From Megalonaias nervosa (Eukaryota; Mollusca; Bivalvia; Unionida; Unionidae), in contig JAECUM010012835.1 of NCBI GenBank assembly GCA_016617855.1, positions 28,475-92,474 on the forward strand: a DNA stretch of 64,000 bases, in the 5' to 3' direction. A program made the position numbers and the translations under genes. Within the stretch, counting starts at the first letter, position 1. Each line of letters opens with the position of its first letter. Below are positions 33,301 to 44,416 of the stretch, piece after piece. The notes beneath the pieces were generated by a model. That model saw nothing but the letters and a program-made list of their open reading frames with translations. It was not told where the DNA came from and made no database searches.

Positions 33301-34354
33301 AACAGTACTCCCTCTACATAACACTGTTCATGAAAGCTACACAGCTGACCCATGTTATAAATGAGGCCACTTTATATTGAAGGATGTTTCAACAAAAACA
33401 GAACATTTAATGACTTTTTTATATAAAAAACTTTTTAATTCATTCTAATTAGCCAAGAACAAAAATTAAGGGAAATAATTCAAACAGCAATAATAAAACA
33501 AAATTAAAACAGTATAATTGGATCCATTACCATATTGAGGGGTGTTAAAGTGAGGAGACACTATATTTTGTCAGGCAACAATTACTGCAGTTTTGTCACT
33601 GCAGCGAACTATATATAAAAGCCCCAACCAACAATGATCTTTATGTCAGAACAATAAGAACTATTCTCCAAACCACAAATTCCTGTACCAGTATCATTTT
33701 TTTCTCAAAACCACACAAATTATGCCCTCAAAAATAAATGAATTTACAGTAGTAATATAGGAAAGAGACTAAACATGCTTGCTTCAACTACACCTTAATG
33801 ATCAATGGTTTAATGAAAAACCACCTGGCTGCAAAGAATCTCTTCTATCCTTAAGGAAAAGCCACCTGTTTTCTGCCTCTGAAAGTTGAAAGTAGGATGC
33901 CATATTCAACAAATATGAGTCAACCCTAAATCTGAGCTGATGTAAAACTTTGTTGGTCTCCTTCCTTCTCTACCTCCAAAAGCTAATCCATTCCAGATTT
34001 TGGCATAACAATGGGTGTGCCAATCTTGTTCAACACAGTGGAAGTTAAATGTAAAGACTGTTCCTCTGAGAGCTCCTGTGTAAATGATCTTAATGTAAGA
34101 TAACACTTTATAGTTTATGAGGTTAACCATAAGAATTTTGATGTGGTGGAAAGCAAAAACTATGAATGAATCAGGAGTGAGACTGATCCCCCCCCACCAT
34201 TCTACTACTGATAAAACAGTTTCTTATCTTTAACAGGTTCTAAAATCATTCAAGTTGTAACATCCGGTGTGTTTATAGATATTATGTTTTCAAACCCAAA
34301 AAAACCTAACAGTGATCAACATGTTGAGCTATAGCAAGATTTTTCCCATTAATT
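33301..34354. other. no gene seen
   Basis: A 74-codon minus-strand frame at 33,906-34,130 has mixed composition but no identified motif or splice context. An eight-base C run is at 34,189. Confidence 0.35.
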
Positions 34355-34528
34355 GAAACTGCACACTCAGCATAATGTGCTGGTAGATTTGGGTCTGTGC
34401 TGTATGTTAAGAGTAATCAGTAGAACAAACAATACAGACCCTGATCTGCAGGTGCATTATGTGATGGCAGTTCAGGAACTTTGTTGTTTGCAATTTGACT
34501 TAACTTATAAGCATGTGCATACAGTAAC
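34355..34528 (+). mobile_element. foldback element, copy 8
   Basis: AACTGCACACTCAGCATAAT, TAGATTTGGGTCTGTGCTGT, AGTAATCAGTAGAACAAACA, GACCCTGATCTGCAGGTGCA and TTTGCAATTTGACTTAACTT then GCATGTGCATACAGTA. The left outer end is lost. Confidence 0.8.
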
Positions 34529-34621
34529 AGTTGGGGAAAAATTCTTTGTTTTCATTTGAAAAAAAGCTGAATTTTCTAAATATTGGTAGATAATAAGAGA
34601 TTATGGCAAAGCATGAACAAT

Positions 34622-34757
34622 TAATGCCAAGCACCAAGAGAGGCAGCTGCTAGTACTATTTTTAAAAGTCACTGGTATGACTCAGCCAGGGTTTGAACCC
34701 ACAACCTCCCGCATCTGAGGCAGATGATCTAACTACTTAGGCCACCTGAGCAGCCCC
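34622..34757 (-). mobile_element. tRNA-derived SINE, family 2, copy A
   Basis: On the minus strand: GTGGCCTAAGTAGTTAGATC (A box), ATCTGCCTCAGATGCGGGAG, then TTGTGGGTTCAAACCCTGGC (B box). The body has GACTTTTAAAAATAGTACTA and GCAGCTGCCTCTC. The copy at 53,818 has the same head and body. Distinct from the Lys-type SINE, which has a different body and tail. Confidence 0.8.
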
Positions 34758-35029
34758 CATGATGATGAAGCAAATTATTTCTGCATGAAAACTGTACCAA
34801 GATATCAATAAAATTAAATGACATTAGCTTACCGTAGCTAATAAATAACAAAAATATATTTACAGTAAATCTATAACTAAGACATCAATAAAATTAACTT
34901 ACAATTCACATGAATTAGCATAATAGTCCTTCAAATACAGATAAAACCTGCAACAGCAGCCAAATGCATATTACAAACACCTGCTTATATAAACTTAAAA
35001 TACATTAGGTTCCGTTTATATAAATATAG

Positions 35030-35458
35030 CACTCCCTCACTATAGGAACCTTTATTATAATATGGTTCCTGTTATAAGGCATATATGGTCATTTATCCCA
35101 TTTCATTAGGTGGCAGTAAAATTATGTTCCATACATTTCATTATAAGGCAGAAACACTATATGGTAGTATACACCAGAACTCACAAGGATAGCATTATAA
35201 TAAGAGTACTTTAATGTACTTCATTATAGGGTATATAAGGCAGTATATTCTATGGTTCCCATGGACAGCATTATAATGAGTGAATAATGTACTTCATTGT
35301 AAGATGGTCTCACTATAAGGCAGTATATTCTATTGCTCCCATGGACTGCATTATAACAAGTGAATAATGCATCATGTACTTCATTATAAGGTAGTCTCAC
35401 TATAAGGTATTGTACTCTATGGCTCCCCAGGACAGCGTTATAATGAGAGAGTACTGTT
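35030..35458. repeat. degenerate 90-bp minisatellite, about four copies
   Basis: Units contain CACTATAAGGCAGTATATTC, TATGGCTCCCATGGACAGCA, TTATAATGAGTGAATAATG and TACTTCATTATAAGG. Better-preserved units lie at 35,190-35,450. Confidence 0.85.
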
Positions 35459-36022
35459 TATTAATAGTGCAGTATTAATGTGCTTAGCCCAGGACATGTC
35501 TTGCTTTTTTGAAGTGGAGGTGGGTTTATCAGTGGATAAGAAAGATGGGCAACTCAACAAATTGTTATAAAAGTCAGGGACAGGCTTATCATGAAGCATG
35601 GAAAATGAAGAATGGGGACCTGGCAATTGAAAATGAAACCTGGGGAACTGGAAAATTGCACTCAATCAGACTGAACTGGCAAATTTTCAAATATAAGAAG
35701 ATAAGGTTTACAGGTCTCTCCCCTTAGTTTATTTTTGTTTGTAAGTTTTATTTTTGTTATGTTCCAAATAAAGTCAAGAGTATTTCATGAGAAATTTCAT
35801 TTTAGTATTAATCAAAATTGGGAAATAAACATAATTTTTGGACTGGGAATTTGGACCCAAAACTGACCTAGGAAAGTCATGTGCCAAAAAAAACATCTGA
35901 ATGCAAAACTACTGTCCACATTTATTGAACAGGTACTGATCAATATTCATAAATATGTGAAATACAGTTTCTCTGAAAAGCATTTAAAAACCACATGTGA
36001 AAAGTCAGTTGATCTAACTTTA
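35459..36022. other. no gene seen
   Basis: A 72-codon plus-strand frame at 35,509-35,727 is not supported by any motif. Confidence 0.4.
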
Positions 36023-36225
36023 CCATATATACTCACTCATAAGACGAGCCCAACTGCAAACTGTACAGACCCAGATCTACCAGCACATAATCAGCAGAAC
36101 AAACAAAGACCACTAATCGGTAGGCAAATTATGCTATGGCAAATCAGGTCTTTGTTGCTTGCAGACTGACTCGACTTACAGAATTGTAAGTGAGTATATA
36201 TGATATATAAGTGAGTATGTACCGT
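36023..36225 (+). mobile_element. foldback element, copy 9
   Basis: ACCATATATACTCACTCATA at the left and TAAGTGAGTATATATGATAT plus a second TAAGTGAGTATGTACCGTA at the right, so the right end is duplicated. The middle hairpin is shortened (ACCAGCACATAATCAGCAGA). Confidence 0.85.
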
Positions 36226-36368
36226 ACATATTTTTTTTTTTATCATGATGTACATTGCTACTGAGGTTAATGATTCCATTACAAATAATGGATTGATTGT
36301 GCATTGCAGAACACTGACAGATTATAACCATCTATCCACAGGAACTTTGCAATATGACTGACTTGCAT

Positions 36369-36438
36369 TGAGAGAGAGAGACAGACAGACAGAGAGAGAC
36401 AGACAGAGACAGAGAGAGTGAGAGAGAGAGAGAGAGAT
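36369..36438. repeat. GA-rich microsatellite
   Basis: GAGA and GACA runs: AGAGAGAGAGACAGACAGAC, AGAGAGAGACAGACAGAGAC and a long GAGAGA end. Confidence 0.95.
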
Positions 36439-36908
36439 GAGAATAAAGTATACGAAGATAAACGGTTTTATGAAACAATTAAAAATGCAACATCACAGCT
36501 TATTTCTCTTCAAATAAATTTGTTATACTGTTGGCCATTATATATACAGTATAGTCACAATAGTTCACAACTTGAGTAGATGATTCAAGGATGACTTCAG
36601 TCATACTAAAATAACTTAACCTCTACATGGTTTGAGTCATATTTAACAAACAGCCTGCAGGGAATCATGATTCAGGGACAAACATCAGAGTTCTCCTGGA
36701 ATCAATTCCTGCAGCCTCTTTTATTCCTGCTATTTGTAAATGATTTGCCACTTAAAACAGGTAATATAATATCCTCATGAATGATGATGACATAACATTG
36801 TTAAATGCACAGAAATTCAAAGCTGGACCACAAGTGTAAAAGGCAAAACAGCTGTTAATAAGACCAACTTTTTGTATAAGGAAAGTGGAATAGTTGCTGA
36901 TAAAAATT

Positions 36909-37122
36909 TACTGTATACGCTCACTTATAAGTCAAAACCAACTGCAAACTGCAGAGACCCAGATCTGCCACTGCATAATGCACCAACAAATCTCTGTCTG
37001 TGCAGTTTGTTAGGAGTAACAGAACAAACAACATAGACCCTAATCTGCAGGCACATTATGTTACGGCAGATCAAGATATTTCTTGTTTGTATTTTGACTG
37101 AACTTAAAAGTGTGTACATATG
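36909..37122 (+). mobile_element. foldback element, copy 10
   Basis: Inserted in the LINE relic. Ends CTGTATACGCTCACTTATAA and AAAAGTGTGTACATATGG, each flanked by TA (AATTTA on the left and TAAGTA on the right), supporting a TA target duplication. Both hairpins are present. Confidence 0.88.
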
Positions 37123-37494
37123 GTAAGTATTTCTCATAGACACTAATACAAAATAATCACGGCTGACTAAGGAAACCTAGATAGCAATATACTGCAAGTT
37201 ATCTGGAATGACAAAAAACACTACGAGTTTTTGAAGACAAAAACCTAAAATGATATCCACACATTTAGTCACATAACAAATCATACTTTGGTGTCTTAGG
37301 AAAACTAAAAGGATTGCATACCTGTAAAAGACAGGATTACTTTTCATAAAACTATATACTGACTATTGCAACAAGGTTGGAATAACTTGTTCTGAAGCAA
37401 ATTTAATGAAGATTTTCAAACTTAAAAAAAAAAAGATACTGCACAAATATTTTGGACGAAGCTGTGCACAGGATGTCCTGTAATATGCATTTCA

Positions 37495-37613
37495 TTTACT
37501 AGCCTGTAACTTGAGTTTAACTACAAACTGCACAGACCCAGATCGGCTAGCGCAGCAGATTAGGATCTGTGTTGTTTGTAGTTTGATTTGACTTATAACT
37601 GAGTACATACAGT
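37495..37613 (+). mobile_element. foldback element, short form, copy 11
   Basis: TTACTAGCCTGTAACTTGAG and TAACTACAAACTGCACAGAC, then CAGATTAGGATCTGTGTTGT and TTTGATTTGACTTATAACTG ending GTACATACAGTA. Single-hairpin form, inserted in the LINE relic. Confidence 0.8.
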
Positions 37614-38163
37614 ATTACCAAGACAGTTAATATTTGGGAGGTAATCTCTGTTTAAAAAATTATATTTATAAAAAGGGAAAGACAATGTGTAAAGTTTCAA
37701 CTAACACTGTTCCAAACTGTATAAAAAATGTTTCATTAGAGAAAATCTGTGAATAAAAAAGTACTTAACAAAAACACAGACCTATTCAAGAAAGAATACT
37801 CTGGCTCACTAATCTGGAATCGCATTTCAAAGGAAATTACGCAAGCTCTCTCCATTACTGCATTTCAAAACACTGTTACTAAATGGATGAAATTAGAATT
37901 TATACATGTAATTAAACTCACTTTATGTATGTTTCTTCATAATGTCTATTAAGGAGTGTTGACTTGTAAAATACTTATTCATCCAGCATGAGACAACTGA
38001 CCACTTTTACAATTAAATATCAATTAGCTTAACATAAACCCACCAACTATTTAAATATTCATATATTAACTTTAAATCTGAATGACTAATGATCTATTCA
38101 ACCATCCATGTTTTCCATGTACAATTATTGGCAACTGAAGCAGTCATCAATAGAATCAGCAGC

Positions 38164-38386
38164 ACCATATATACTCACTTATAGGACAAGTCTAACTGCA
38201 AACTGTACAGACTCATATCTGCTGTCGCATAATGCACTGTAAGATCTGGGTCTGTGCAGTTTGTTGGAGTAATCAGTAGAACAAACAAGATAAACCCTGA
38301 TCTGCAGGCACATTGTGCAACAGCAGTTCAGGATCTTTGTTGTTTGCAGTTTGAGTCAACTTTTAAGCACGTATATATGGTAACTT
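38164..38386 (+). mobile_element. foldback element, long form, copy 12
   Basis: CCATATATACTCACTTATAG at the left, TAAGCACGTATATATGG at the right and both internal hairpins. One of the most complete copies. Confidence 0.9.
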
Positions 38387-38850
38387 TGAAAAATGTTCAA
38401 CAATAAGAACTTTGCCCTTAGAACAAGAGTATCCCTACCTGTGACAATGCAAGACATGAAATATTGATGACAGTGACCTGGTTTGTAGTAAAACCCTGTA
38501 TTTTGAGAAATGAAGATAAGAATTTAATGAAATGTGTATTTAACTCTCTGGTCTTAATTTTTTAAAAATATGACATGGTATTTTTGTGAACACTGCAAAA
38601 CAAAAACTTCCAACACAAGACTGCCATCAAGACCATGCCCTTTTAGAATGCTTAAAGCAGCCAATTGACCCAGACCAATTCACAGTGCATTCAATTATAT
38701 GCCTCTATCAGAGTCATCTGGATCTTTTTTATTCCCCAAACATGCACATCTGGAAATTTTTCACATCAAAGTTTATATTGATGAAATATGTTATCATAAA
38801 ACATGGACTCAGCAAGACCAAAGCACAGACAGATTTTGACTAAATGATTA
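38387..38850. other. no gene seen
   Basis: An 85-codon plus-strand frame at 38,586-38,843 has no motif and no codon or border support. Confidence 0.4.
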
Positions 38851-38877
38851 GGGGCTCCAGTAGCTGAGTGGTCTAAG
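38851..38877 (+). mobile_element. SINE head, left piece (interrupted)
   Basis: GGGGCTCCAGTAGCTGAGTG followed by GTCTAAG reads as the start and A box of a tRNA-Leu-like head. It stops at the end of the 5.5-kb inverted-repeat element and appears to resume at 44,417. Confidence 0.65.
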
Positions 38878-39139
38878 CCAGCTAACAATTCCACGTTGCA
38901 ACAACATTGCAGCAATGTTGCAGTAAGGTTGTGGCAACGTTGTCATATAACGTTGTGGCAACACGATTTGGTGAACTTGCTGGAATGTTGCTACAACGTT
39001 GTTGTTTAACGTTATAAAATAACCTTCCTACAACATTCTCACACCATTCGAAACCTATATGGAAATCTGATGAAAGCTGCTTGTGTTTCTGAAACACACA
39101 TTCCCCACTGCTGGCAAGAATGTCCAAATCGACAACACT

Positions 39140-39262
39140 GGAAAAATGTCAACATTACCATCCATCTAGGAGTTGCAATAGCAGGAATTTCAAGGCTGCC
39201 ATTGTCACCTATCAGATGTCAGTTCTGCACCATTTTTATTTTCGACAAACCAAACATCACCA
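39140..39262. repeat. AAGATGGCC-type repeat, single unit
   Basis: ACCATCCATCTAGGAGTTGC, AATTTCAAGGCTGCCATTGT and TTCTGCACCATTTTTATTTT, a diverged unit of the arrays at 2.7, 27 and 61 kb. A short (AAT)n lies just after it at 39,270-39,295. Confidence 0.65.
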
Positions 39263-39895
39263 GTCATTTGACAATAATAATAATAATAATAATAGCGATA
39301 AGATGCCAGGGTACACTAATTGTTCCAACATTGTACAAATTGACATTCTGCATGCAATGATGCGTGTCAGCTATCACAAATTAGTTTAAAGTAGCACATA
39401 TAAAAATGCACTCAGCACAATATAGAATTTTTATTTATCCATGCATACACTGAAAAAGAATCTTAAAATTAGTAAGGATACATATTTAATAAAAATACAT
39501 GTTGTCCATTCTGAAGTATGCAATCAGTTTCAGTGCAAGTGTGCAGGTTTTCTAACATGGTTTATAAGCAAACATTGCTTTTTGTTCATAGTATAAAATC
39601 CTCTTGCTGGGTACTTTTCCTAACAGGCTTTACAGCAGGGCCTTCCATTATATTTAAATGGGGCAGGTGAGTTGACAAAGTAGGCCGGGGTTTTTGGGGG
39701 ACCTACCCCAATGGGGATAATTAATTTTTTTTTAAAGTAGCAGGGTGTAAAGAAAAAGTAGACGGGTAAATCACACGACTTTTGCCTGATAAGGAATTCC
39801 CCTGAATTTACAGACTGAAGGTTCAGACATTAGAATTTAAGAGACAAAAAGGAAAAAAGGAAACAGTACAACATATATTTTAAAATCACTTTTTG

Positions 39896-39901
39896 TTTAT
39901 T
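39896..39901 (-). terminator. polyadenylation signal AATAAA
   Basis: AATAAA on the minus strand begins 19 bp after the TAA of the DUF4806-like gene, within AAAATAAACAAAAAG. The position fits 3' processing for that gene. Confidence 0.55.
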
Positions 39902-40074
39902 TTCAAGATTTAATTAAGATTAGGAATCAGAATCAGTCTCCTCCTCCATTCTAAAGTTTATCTGTTTCTTCTTCTGCTCAGGTACCTGCAAATTAAAAAA
40001 TAATTTTAATGCTTAAACAAAGTCAAATATCATCTCAGCACTGCTTACATATTTAAAAGTCATATTAACTAGCG

Positions 40075-40292
40075 TTAAGGATTATCCATAAAGGACGTCT
40101 GCACAGAATGGGGGGGTTTGGGGTTGGTCAAATGCGGACAACTGCGGACAAGGGGGGAGGGGGTGTAAATGACCTTGGGGACGTCCGCAAACTAGTATTT
40201 TTTGTTATGATATTCTGTGCTGAACAGCTGCTTTAGGCCTACTGCTTGTATTCCAGTATGTTTTGTTGATGTCCTTTATGGGTGATCCTTAA
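40075..40292. mobile_element. MITE with GGACGTC ends
   Basis: TTAAGGATTATCCATAAAGG at the left and CCTTTATGGGTGATCCTTAA at the right are near-perfect inverted repeats of about 25 bp. Inside, AATGCGGACAACTGCGGACA and a G-rich run. It lies in intron 5 of the DUF4806-like gene. No coding sequence. Confidence 0.82.
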
Positions 40293-40684
40293 GTATAAAT
40301 TATTTGTTAATTTCAATTTGTACGAATCATACCACAGAATATATATTAATGGGTTGGCATTAATACATAGGTCTGGCTCCCAATGTCTGATGTTGATTAC
40401 ATGGCCCACATATCAGCTCTGTGGACCTGAGCGAATATACAAATAGCCAATGCACCACGGCCTGTATAACGCTCTCAATTCAGACAATACAGTGCCTGGC
40501 CTGTGATAAAGACCCTGGCTGACCATGCGACTGCAGAGCTAGTGCCAGCCTCCCTTGAAGCAAGCAGCTGGTTGCAGTAGCCACTACTACCAACGTTCCC
40601 TCTAACATTTTTCCTGTGTGCGTGGAATTTTGAAACTGCAGCTGCTGCACGGCATATGTATTTGCTACCAAAACCATAGAGCAG

Positions 40685-40830
40685 TGTATAATGCTAGATG
40701 GGGATGTCCACAGCCATAGGGGTGGGGTGGGGTGAGGTGTAAGCCACATGCGGACAAAAGCGGCCATGGGAAGAGGGGAGTTTAGGAAAACAGGTATTAT
40801 CTGCGTATGTCCTTTATGGACAACCCCTAA
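40685..40830. mobile_element. MITE of the same family, left-truncated
   Basis: Right end GTATGTCCTTTATGGACAAC CCC matches the element at 40,075, and CATGCGGACAAAAGCGGCCA matches its interior. The left end is degenerate (GGGGATGTCC). Confidence 0.7.
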
Positions 40831-41717
40831 TGAAAATGTATGAAACTTTCTTCACTGCACTTGTGCTTCCCTTAATATTGTTAAGCCAAGTTACAAGGTA
40901 ACTCTGCACTTGTCATTTCAGGCAAGTGGATGGTGAAATCTATTTACACAAAGATGAATTTATTTTGTCCAGATATTTCATGTGAATAAAAATTCCAAGT
41001 GGAAGCACTTTCCTGATCAGACAAGATGGATGTAAAATGTAGTTAGCTGTACTCCAGATTTGACAGTCCTGGGAACTACAATAAGCTGATTTTGTTTGCA
41101 ATTTAGAAATGCATCCGCTTTACAAATACCATGCTTTAAAAGACAAAATTGAATCCAATATTGATGAAATAAGAGTCAAATGGCTAACCTTGTATTTTAT
41201 CCCTCCACGTTGGTTGGGTGCATATTTGAGGGTCTCTTATATGGCCTCTTCAATTTCATTTGCTTTTGCTTTGCCATTATTTTTCAAGCAGGCTTCTGCA
41301 AGAGTAACACAATGTTTTAAAATAAGTTTCACAACATAAAATAAGTTTTACAACAAAGGATGCATTGCTTTGTTCTAAATGCCAGCAATAATCAATGGAG
41401 TATTTATAAAACATACTCTGAAATGTGGTCTCAAGTTATTTCATATACAAGTAATTGCAGTATGTGTGTGAAGAAACATGTTGTACTTTATCCATTCATT
41501 TACAAATCTCTGGCAAGTCACATGAAAAACAGACAAATGAAATCAAGTCATACCTACTTATCAAAACCCGGCATATCAGAAGCTCTTGAAATGGTTTTTC
41601 CCTTTACGTCCCTTTAGGCTATACTCTGACCAGAGTCTTTTTGTTCCTAGCTTTTTCATCATCCTGCAGACACTATCCCCAATATTATACCCATCAAGGG
41701 AGCTCAAGTACTATATC

Positions 41718-41721
41718 TGAA

Positions 41722-41760
<39 letters not shown>
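41718..41760. repeat. (AAT)n microsatellite
   Basis: About fourteen AAT units, immediately upstream (in minus-strand sense) of the acceptor of exon E4, so it forms part of the intron's 3' end. Confidence 0.95.
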
Positions 41761-41761
<1 letters not shown>

Positions 41762-44416
41762 TGACAAAATATGCTTTAATATAGTTTTTTTTTTTACATG
41801 GGTTTTATATGCAAATTTGTTTGCTCAAACCTGAAACAGTTTGGAAACACCAACTATGCAACACAATGTACTAAAAGCAATTATAAAACAAACTAACCAC
41901 CATGAATCATTTAACTTCATAAATGACATTCATTCTAAGATTGAATTAAAATAGCCCAAAAAATATGTACTACTGTATATGTAGTAAAACACCTGTACAT
42001 GTTCATCTCTAAACATGTTTTGGCCTACATCCGTAAAACTTAATAGCTGACCACTACATGTTCTCCCCCCACCCCTTGAAAATAATTCTGCAGGTGCCCC
42101 AGCACTTGTAGGATGCATATTGAGGTTTACAACAGTAAATAAAGGTTATAGACATGATAACAGTTTTATCTGAGAAAATAAGGCCCAGAATTACCATCTT
42201 CTTAGAGAGTTCTGGATTCTCCTCCATCCTCTGGCAAAGGTCCTCTAGTTCCTCCACTGAATCACATGGCATTGCAAGAATTTCTTCTGTACATTCTGTG
42301 TCGGGCCTTGTGTGTTAACTAAAACTTTCCTTAGGAGGGCCAGCTGCTCCTGTTGATTCTCAATAATTGTGTCCAGTTTCATAAGTACACTGAGCTGGAA
42401 ATCTGTAAGAGATTTATGATACTATAAGCATCTGTTTTGGAAGATCAAAATCATTGCTATTAACTCCTTGTAAAGATCTGTATAGTGAACAGGTTTAACA
42501 ATGAAAAATATTTACGAAATGAAATCCATGCTTTTTGTACAATTTATTTGAGAAAAAAAATAAAACTTACTGTCACTGGAATCCTGTCTTTTGTTACTCC
42601 CTGGACGTGTTGTTTCCCTACTGGTATCTGTAAAGTTGCATTCAATGAGGATGGTTCTGGCATCAGACTTAGAGATGACACTGGTATACCTAAGAAAGGA
42701 AAATAAAAAACCCAATGGAATCATGAACAGAGTAGACACATCAATGAAAAAAGAATCCATTGTAAATATCGTTTACATGCACAAGTTTTGTACAGTATGT
42801 TTTATGAACTATAATTTAACTAATTACACATCTCACAATGTTCAGAAATAAGTGTCTGAGCAACAAAAACTTTTGCTTTCATGTCATAATCTTCCATTTC
42901 CAAACAAATTTTGGTGTTGACTCAATGTATATGATGTTAGTATTGAACATTAACATTTATAATGTGTACAAGATGACAAGACAATTATCAACTGAAGTGA
43001 CGAGTCTGATGTGCACTGAACAAATGTTTTTAAATGCTGCAAAATGCATTTTTATTTTACTGCCACAAATTATCCAACATTTTGTAACATAAAACAGTTA
43101 TACTATCTTAGATTAGAATTAAATTCATGAATACAGTGTATAATTGACTTACTCATATTTAGAGAGTAGTAAATGAAATAAAAGATTATATTTAAGTCAA
43201 ATCCCCAATCACACAACTGACCTAGACCCATCAATTTCTAATGTAAACAAGTTCTTCCATCTTATGAATTATTAAATATACTGTATAGCTGATGACAGAT
43301 GTTATTCACATGTGCTGTGTTTATTAACTGCAAAAAGCTCATGTACATAATTATCACTGAAAACATGCCACTATTAGATTATTTACAACTGTAATTCATG
43401 TCAGTAATTATCAAAATTTAATTACCTTTAATATGCATTTTATTTTTTCACAGCTATGTATATCAGCATATGTATACATATGTCTTAACATAAATTCATT
43501 TAACTTTTAAAAAAAAAAAATGTTTTGGTCAAGAATGATAAATCTTAAGCTCTTGACCTAAGCTCATGTGATTTGAAATGTTAGCCTAACGGACAGTATT
43601 TTACCACGGTAACCTATCCTATCCTCGATATTTTTCTTTCCAAAAATGTACCAGTGTAACAATATAATTTACTTAATACGAGTCGGATAAAAGTCACAGA
43701 AATATGCCAAACAGTTAGGTCATTTCATAAGTTGAACATGTTGGCCGATAGTCCCATTTTCTTTGTTTGTAGCCATGGCACTGCCTCACGCCTAGCTTGT
43801 AGCAGTTTACATGTGCACGACTGCATCAACAGACATCAACCAATAAATAAACATTATTTTTTGCAACTAAAAATGCGAATTTATATTAACTATTTAAAGT
43901 TCATACCTTGGTAGTTCAAAATAGCTGGAAACAGGACATATGTCTCTGCCACAACTGCGATTCGGTCGGTACAGGATGAGCTAGACTTCGGTTCGTAGAT
44001 ACGTAGAATATTGTCAAGGCAATGGCAGTACCTCATGTTTGTAATTGAAAAAAGCCGACGAGTAAAATATTTTCCTACAAAAGTTGCAACCTTCTTATAG
44101 TTATTGGTTTTGAAAATAAAAATAACTACAAAACTATGATTGTTCCCCCTTACACTGAAAAGTTAACCACAACATTGGTACAACGTTGTAAACACATTAT
44201 ATATTATCTTTGTAAAAATTATATTATTTCTTGTCCATTCTATTAGGATCAATGCACATACATACCATTTGTAATTTACTATATCTTTTAGATCGGAGGA
44301 CTACTTAAGATCATGTTTATGTGTGACATTTTATCAACGTTGCCAAAACGTTATTTTCCCATGTAACCAAAATACAACCATACAGCAACGTTGTGAAAAC
44401 ATTGTGTGTTAGCTGG

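Larger units (their letters stand above)
36600..37965 (+). pseudogene. decayed LINE reverse transcriptase, split by two foldback elements
   Basis: Plus-strand fragments in order: TWFESYLTNSLQGIMIQGQT (36,625), LQPLLFLLFVNDLPLKTGN (36,712), MNDDDITLLNAQ (36,780; the YADD box is now NDDD), KWYPHI..SHNKS and VLGKLKGLHTCK (37,240-37,330), DYCNKV and LMKIFKLKKK (37,365-37,430), then LFKKEYSGSLIWNRISKEIT (37,770). This is the palm-to-C-terminus order of a jockey/CR1-like LINE, ending in the IWN motif usual near the ORF2 end. Stops and shifts are frequent. Foldback elements at 36,909-37,122 and 37,495-37,613 interrupt it and must be younger. Confidence 0.78.
39920..43980 (-). pseudogene. DUF4806-like gene, six inferred exons, disabled
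   Basis: Exons on the minus strand, all with GT/AG borders: E1 43,980(or later)-43,907 (CPVSSYFELPR); E2 42,689-42,571 (YTSVISKSDARTILIECNF); E3 42,402-42,195 (LMKLDTIIENQQEQLALLRK, then MPCDSVEELEDLCQRMEENP); E4 41,710-41,558 (YLSSLDGYNIGDSVCRMMKK, LWSEYSLKGRKGKNHFKS); E5 41,295-41,189 (ACLKNNGKAKANEIEEAI, ETLKYAPNQRGGIKYK); E6 39,985-39,920 (VPEQKKKQINFRMEEETDSD, S, stop). Intron phases agree at every junction if two one-base losses are allowed (about 42,304 and 41,581). A TAA at 41,237-41,239 also breaks E5. The E3-E5 text has the order of DUF4806: VEELE, Y-L-S-L-G-like, D-S-V-R-M-like, GRKGK-F, then an A-C-like helix. A coiled-coil-like segment precedes it. Function of DUF4806 is unknown. 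The start codon was not found. Confidence 0.72.
38878..44416 (-). mobile_element. 5.5-kb inverted-repeat element carrying a DUF4806-like gene
   Basis: Left end CCAGCTAACA (38,878) and right end TGTTAGCTGG (to 44,416) are perfect 10-bp inverted repeats. Both sub-terminal regions carry clusters of AACGTTG/CAACGTT motifs (38,896-39,015 and 44,165-44,405), a common arrangement of transposase binding sites. The flanks join into one SINE, which supports precise insertion; AAG on each side (38,875-38,877 and 44,418-44,420) may be a 3-bp target duplication. Inside lie a minus-strand spliced gene, two copies of a GGACGTCC-type MITE, one AAGATGGCC unit and simple repeats. No transposase domain was recognised, so superfamily and autonomy are unknown. 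Confidence 0.65.

Noticed and set aside
39070..39389. Plus-strand frames of 89-96 codons inside the 5.5-kb unit
   Set aside because: They cover an AAGATGGCC repeat unit and an (AAT)n run, giving poly-Ile or poly-Asn.
43907..44040. ATG frame beginning MRYCHCLDNILRIYEPKSS as exon 1 of the DUF4806-like gene
   Set aside because: It is open to the same donor at 43,907 but in a phase that does not match exon 2; the matching phase reads CPVSSYFELPR and has a stop upstream at about 43,983, so the true start remains unknown.
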